Below are positions 61,853 to 64,000 of a DNA stretch of 64,000 bases, piece after piece (position 1 is the stretch's first letter; each line of letters starts with the position of its first letter). The translations under genes were made by a program, and so were the position numbers. The DNA is from Bradyrhizobium embrapense (GTDB lineage: Bacteria; Pseudomonadota; Alphaproteobacteria; Rhizobiales; Xanthobacteraceae). A model generated the notes under the pieces. The model was not told where the DNA came from. It ran no database searches and saw only the letters and a program-made list of their open reading frames with translations. The DNA lies in the NCBI RefSeq assembly GCF_001189235.2, contig NZ_LFIP02000014.1:1-64000 (forward strand), given 5' to 3'.

Positions 61853-62287
61853 TCAACCCGACGCCGGCTGGCGCCTTCCGGCTCCAGGATTCGGCGCGAG
61901 CTCTTTAACCCACGATAAGTCGCACCTTGCGTCGAAAGACAAGTAATCGCAAGTCAGTTCTTCACCAGGTTGTACGTCACGGGCCGTGAAAATTCGGCAA
62001 TGATCGTCTTGATATGTGTTTGGCTGACTGCTGTGATTCATGAAGCGGGCATTGTCAGCATTGTACTCTACGACACCATCATCAACATCGCGGTCTCTCG
62101 GATAGGCATGCTTGTCAAGTAGAGCTTGAAATGTTGGAGGTAGGGCTTCGTACTGTTCAGGCGTCACGGCAATGTCAACGATTGGATTATGAATCCAAAC
62201 TAATGTGCCTTTAGGTAAAAGAGTAGCAGAGAAAAGTCCGATGCCGCCAAAGCGGTCTGGCTTCAAAATGGTTTCAACAATCAACAC
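61853..62287 (-). CDS. SET-domain protein
   Basis: 144 residues. Begins with GTG at 62287, eight bases after GGAG; the upstream in-frame ATG at 62344 lacks a site. LIVETILKPDRFGGIGLFSA, then VVEYNADNARFMNHSSQPNT (the NHS motif) and DVQPGEELTCDYLSFD (the ELxxDY motif) define the SET methyltransferase fold, which transfers methyl groups to protein lysines using SAM. The post-SET Cys cluster is absent. Similar short SET proteins occur in rhizobia and other bacteria; the target is unknown. Confidence 0.8.
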   Translation of the reverse strand: MLIVETILKPDRFGGIGLFSATLLPKGTLVWIHNPIVDIAVTPEQYEALPPTFQALLDKHAYPRDRDVDDGVVEYNADNARFMNHSSQPNTYQDDHCRIFTARDVQPGEELTCDYLSFDARCDLSWVKELAPNPGAGRRQPASG

Positions 62288-63183
62288 TGAAATTTCTCCA
62301 AAAGTGACTAACACCCAGCAAGCTAACCGACCTAAGTACCGCAAATCTCCTGCAAGAATTGGCAGGGTCGTTTAATCGCGCCTCCGCCACAAGTTCGATT
62401 TTTCTTCGATCTCTGGATTGTTTTCGGTGTTGCTGCTGTCGGATCAGGATCTCAGCGAACTGAGCGAGCGTCGGTGGTGCAGTTCGGAGGATCTATGAAC
62501 GGCTCTCTGAGGTTTCAGCGACTATCTGCCTCAAAAAAATGGGAAGGGCATTGCTGGCCGACTTTCCGCGGAAGCGCTGGATGCTGATGTCAAGAGCTAT
62601 AATCAGGACAATGGTGTTGGCGGCAACGTCGGCGCAGCACTGGCTCAGCTGCGGAAGTCATCGGTCGGCGCTAAAGCGATGGCGATCGCGCCCGGTATCC
62701 CGGCCATTGCTGATCCCGAAGATACGGCACAGATAGACTCGAGGCGGATCGACGACGTCGCAACACGGCGTTGGCCAGAGGAGCTGCGGAAGGTCACGAC
62801 CAGGATGGGCATCTGGGGTTGATAGACCACCAGACCCGTCGTCATCCGTTAGCACCAGTTCAGTCAACCAGTCGACCGAGCTTCAATGGGACGTAGGAAG
62901 CAGCCTCTTTACTCCGAGGATGCTTCCCATATTTCCGGGCTTGAGAGAGCCTTACGAAGGGTAATGCCGCCAAACGTGCCGTTAGGCGTTTCTTTGCAGC
63001 TTTGGTGGCCGGCTCTTAGATAACAAGAGGCAATCGCCATTCGGTTGAACGCGGAGTCGCTGAGCGATGATGTGCGCAAGTTCATCGGGACGGGTAGCGC
63101 TCATCTGCACCGCCCATAAGGTCGCCAAGCTCGTAAGAGTCGCTGGAGCAAGCCATCGTCCATTAACAAGCCCGATACCAAAG
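62288..63183. other. Decayed region between SET gene and effector fragment
   Basis: A plus frame at about 62567..62822 without start codon reads EALDADVKSYNQDNGVGGNV, GAALAQLRKSSVGAKAMAIA and on to RRWPEELRKVTTRMGIWG, stop. It is strongly protein-like and continues out of frame from MGRALLADFPR at 62539, so a frameshifted unknown gene lies here. A reverse frame 62982..63257 is unassigned. Confidence 0.4.
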
Positions 63184-64000
63184 CTATCTGGACGGGCTCC
63201 TAGCGTCGGGAGCGTCCGTCGGCGCCATTCGTGGTTCATGGATGAGCCGAACGTCATTGGGTCCTCCCGGCCCCATGATGGCGAAGTAGCGCTCGCCGCG
63301 AATGTCGTATTGTTCTACCGGTTGCGCCGCGTCCGGCAAGAGGCCCCAGCGGCCCAGCTTCGAGAGCATCGTGGCGGAGGCGGGTTGGGTGCCGTGCGAA
63401 AAATCCTCGGGAACGGCGAATGATGCAGCATAAATCTCGTGGGCCGTCGGAGATGTCGTCGCAGCCCTGGCGGACGACGGAGCGGCTTGCTCCATCGACC
63501 GTCCAAGCAGCGCTGGCGAGGCCCGATTCGCAGGCCGCGCGCTGGGCCGCGGAACGTTTTCCGGCCGAGATCCGAGACGAATGCCAGCGCCTGGCGGATT
63601 GAGCGGGGTGGTTCGCCTCATCTCCGCCGCGGGCACGAACAGCGCGGTGTAGCGGTCATTGTGAACCACGAAACGGGTGGGGCAGCTGTCCTGGCTCGGC
63701 GGGACGCTGCTACTGTCAAGTGCAGCAGGCGCGTGCTGGTCACCGTGCCGCGAGTTAAAGGAACGAACGGCCTCTCCTAAATCCAGGGATTGGTGATGGC
63801 GCGCGGTCGGCTCGCGAGAAGACGATGGGCCGGCGTCTTCCATTATCGCCCACAGCAGACCCTGATCGTAATCTTCCGCGGGAAGGGCGAACGGCGAACC
63901 GACCCGCTGGCCCGAAACGCGACGGTGCAGCACACGAGCGACTGAATTGCCGGACTCGCCCAGCTGGCGCCCAATGGCATCCCCTTCCAGCTGATTTAGC
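63184..64000 (-). CDS. Putative type III effector, C-terminal part (5' end beyond the window)
   Basis: The frame is open from the window edge to TGA at 63184. It contains LNQLEGDAIGRQLGESGNSV ARVLHRR, RFVVHNDRYTALFVPA, and near the end a segment MLSKLGRWGLLPDAAQPVEQ YDIRGERYFAIMGPGG then NDVRLIHEP. The middle is rich in Pro, Ser, Ala and Arg. I recall such 'H/NG..Y.A.LGP.G..DV.LIH.P' units from Bradyrhizobium effector-like proteins. No enzyme motif is seen. The start and secretion signal lie outside the window. Confidence 0.5.
   Translation of the reverse strand, partial: LNQLEGDAIGRQLGESGNSVARVLHRRVSGQRVGSPFALPAEDYDQGLLWAIMEDAGPSSSREPTARHHQSLDLGEAVRSFNSRHGDQHAPAALDSSSVPPSQDSCPTRFVVHNDRYTALFVPAAEMRRTTPLNPPGAGIRLGSRPENVPRPSARPANRASPALLGRSMEQAAPSSARAATTSPTAHEIYAASFAVPEDFSHGTQPASATMLSKLGRWGLLPDAAQPVEQYDIRGERYFAIMGPGGPNDVRLIHEPRMAPTDAPDARSPSR

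Overview
The window looks like accessory DNA from a rhizobial alpha-proteobacterium, most likely the symbiosis island of a Bradyrhizobium. The evidence is a well-formed nod box (37062..37110), remains of a Ulp1/C48 (NopD-type) type III effector, one intact and one edge-truncated effector-like protein, a cytochrome P450, and many insertion-sequence remnants among decayed genes. No nod, nif or T3SS structural genes are present, and the genus is an inference.

Layout. (1) 1-11 kb: the tail of an IS66 transposase, a membrane diguanylate cyclase, two overlapping paralogous secreted/hydrolase-like genes sharing a DVFSG..NP.W motif, a complete IS5-type element with a one-base frameshift, then a three-gene operon (HlyD-type fusion protein, GT2 polysaccharide synthase with a PilZ-like tail, Cache/HAMP membrane sensor). 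(2) 11-19 kb: an IS graveyard (IS5-like, IS630, IS4/Tn5-like, ISL3), one member of an uncharacterised paralogous family (13.2-13.7 kb) and a DUF3892 gene. (3) 19.3-20.5 kb: the 3' half of a tRNA-Leu with most of a group I intron but no 5' exon, abutting the stop codon of a persulfide-dioxygenase-like gene; I read this as a recombination or attachment scar. (4) 20.7-33 kb: XRE and ankyrin pseudogenes, unknown secreted or lectin-like proteins, a two-gene operon containing the second member of the 13-kb family, a radical SAM/SPASM gene and a P450. (5) 33-41 kb: a 742-residue effector-like protein, a strong terminator, a nod box with a 52-residue secreted peptide behind it, the decayed Ulp1 protease, and an ABC exporter followed by a Cys/Gly-rich 84-residue peptide. 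(6) 40.8-54.6 kb is a defence and persistence block: Wadjet jetABCD (jetA frameshifted), an AbiEi/AbiEii toxin-antitoxin pair, an MHS-type MFS transporter, a ParB-like pseudogene and hipBA behind a regularly spaced operator array. (7) 54.6-64 kb: a decayed second copy of the MFS locus, a zinc-metalloprotease autotransporter, IS21 terminal repeats, a SET-domain protein and the C-terminal part of an effector that runs off the right edge.

How the parts relate. The diguanylate cyclase and the PilZ-bearing synthase suggest a c-di-GMP controlled exopolysaccharide. The nod box and effector-like genes tie the region to plant signalling. Wadjet, AbiE and HipBA form a cluster of defence and stabilisation modules next to remnants of plasmid/ICE genes (ParB-like, possible VirB6/TrbL). 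Several loci (IS5 and ISL3 transposases, jetA, a 90-residue gene at 28.4 kb, a small gene at 57.3 kb) differ from an intact frame by about one base. That fits recent decay, but sequencing error should be excluded.
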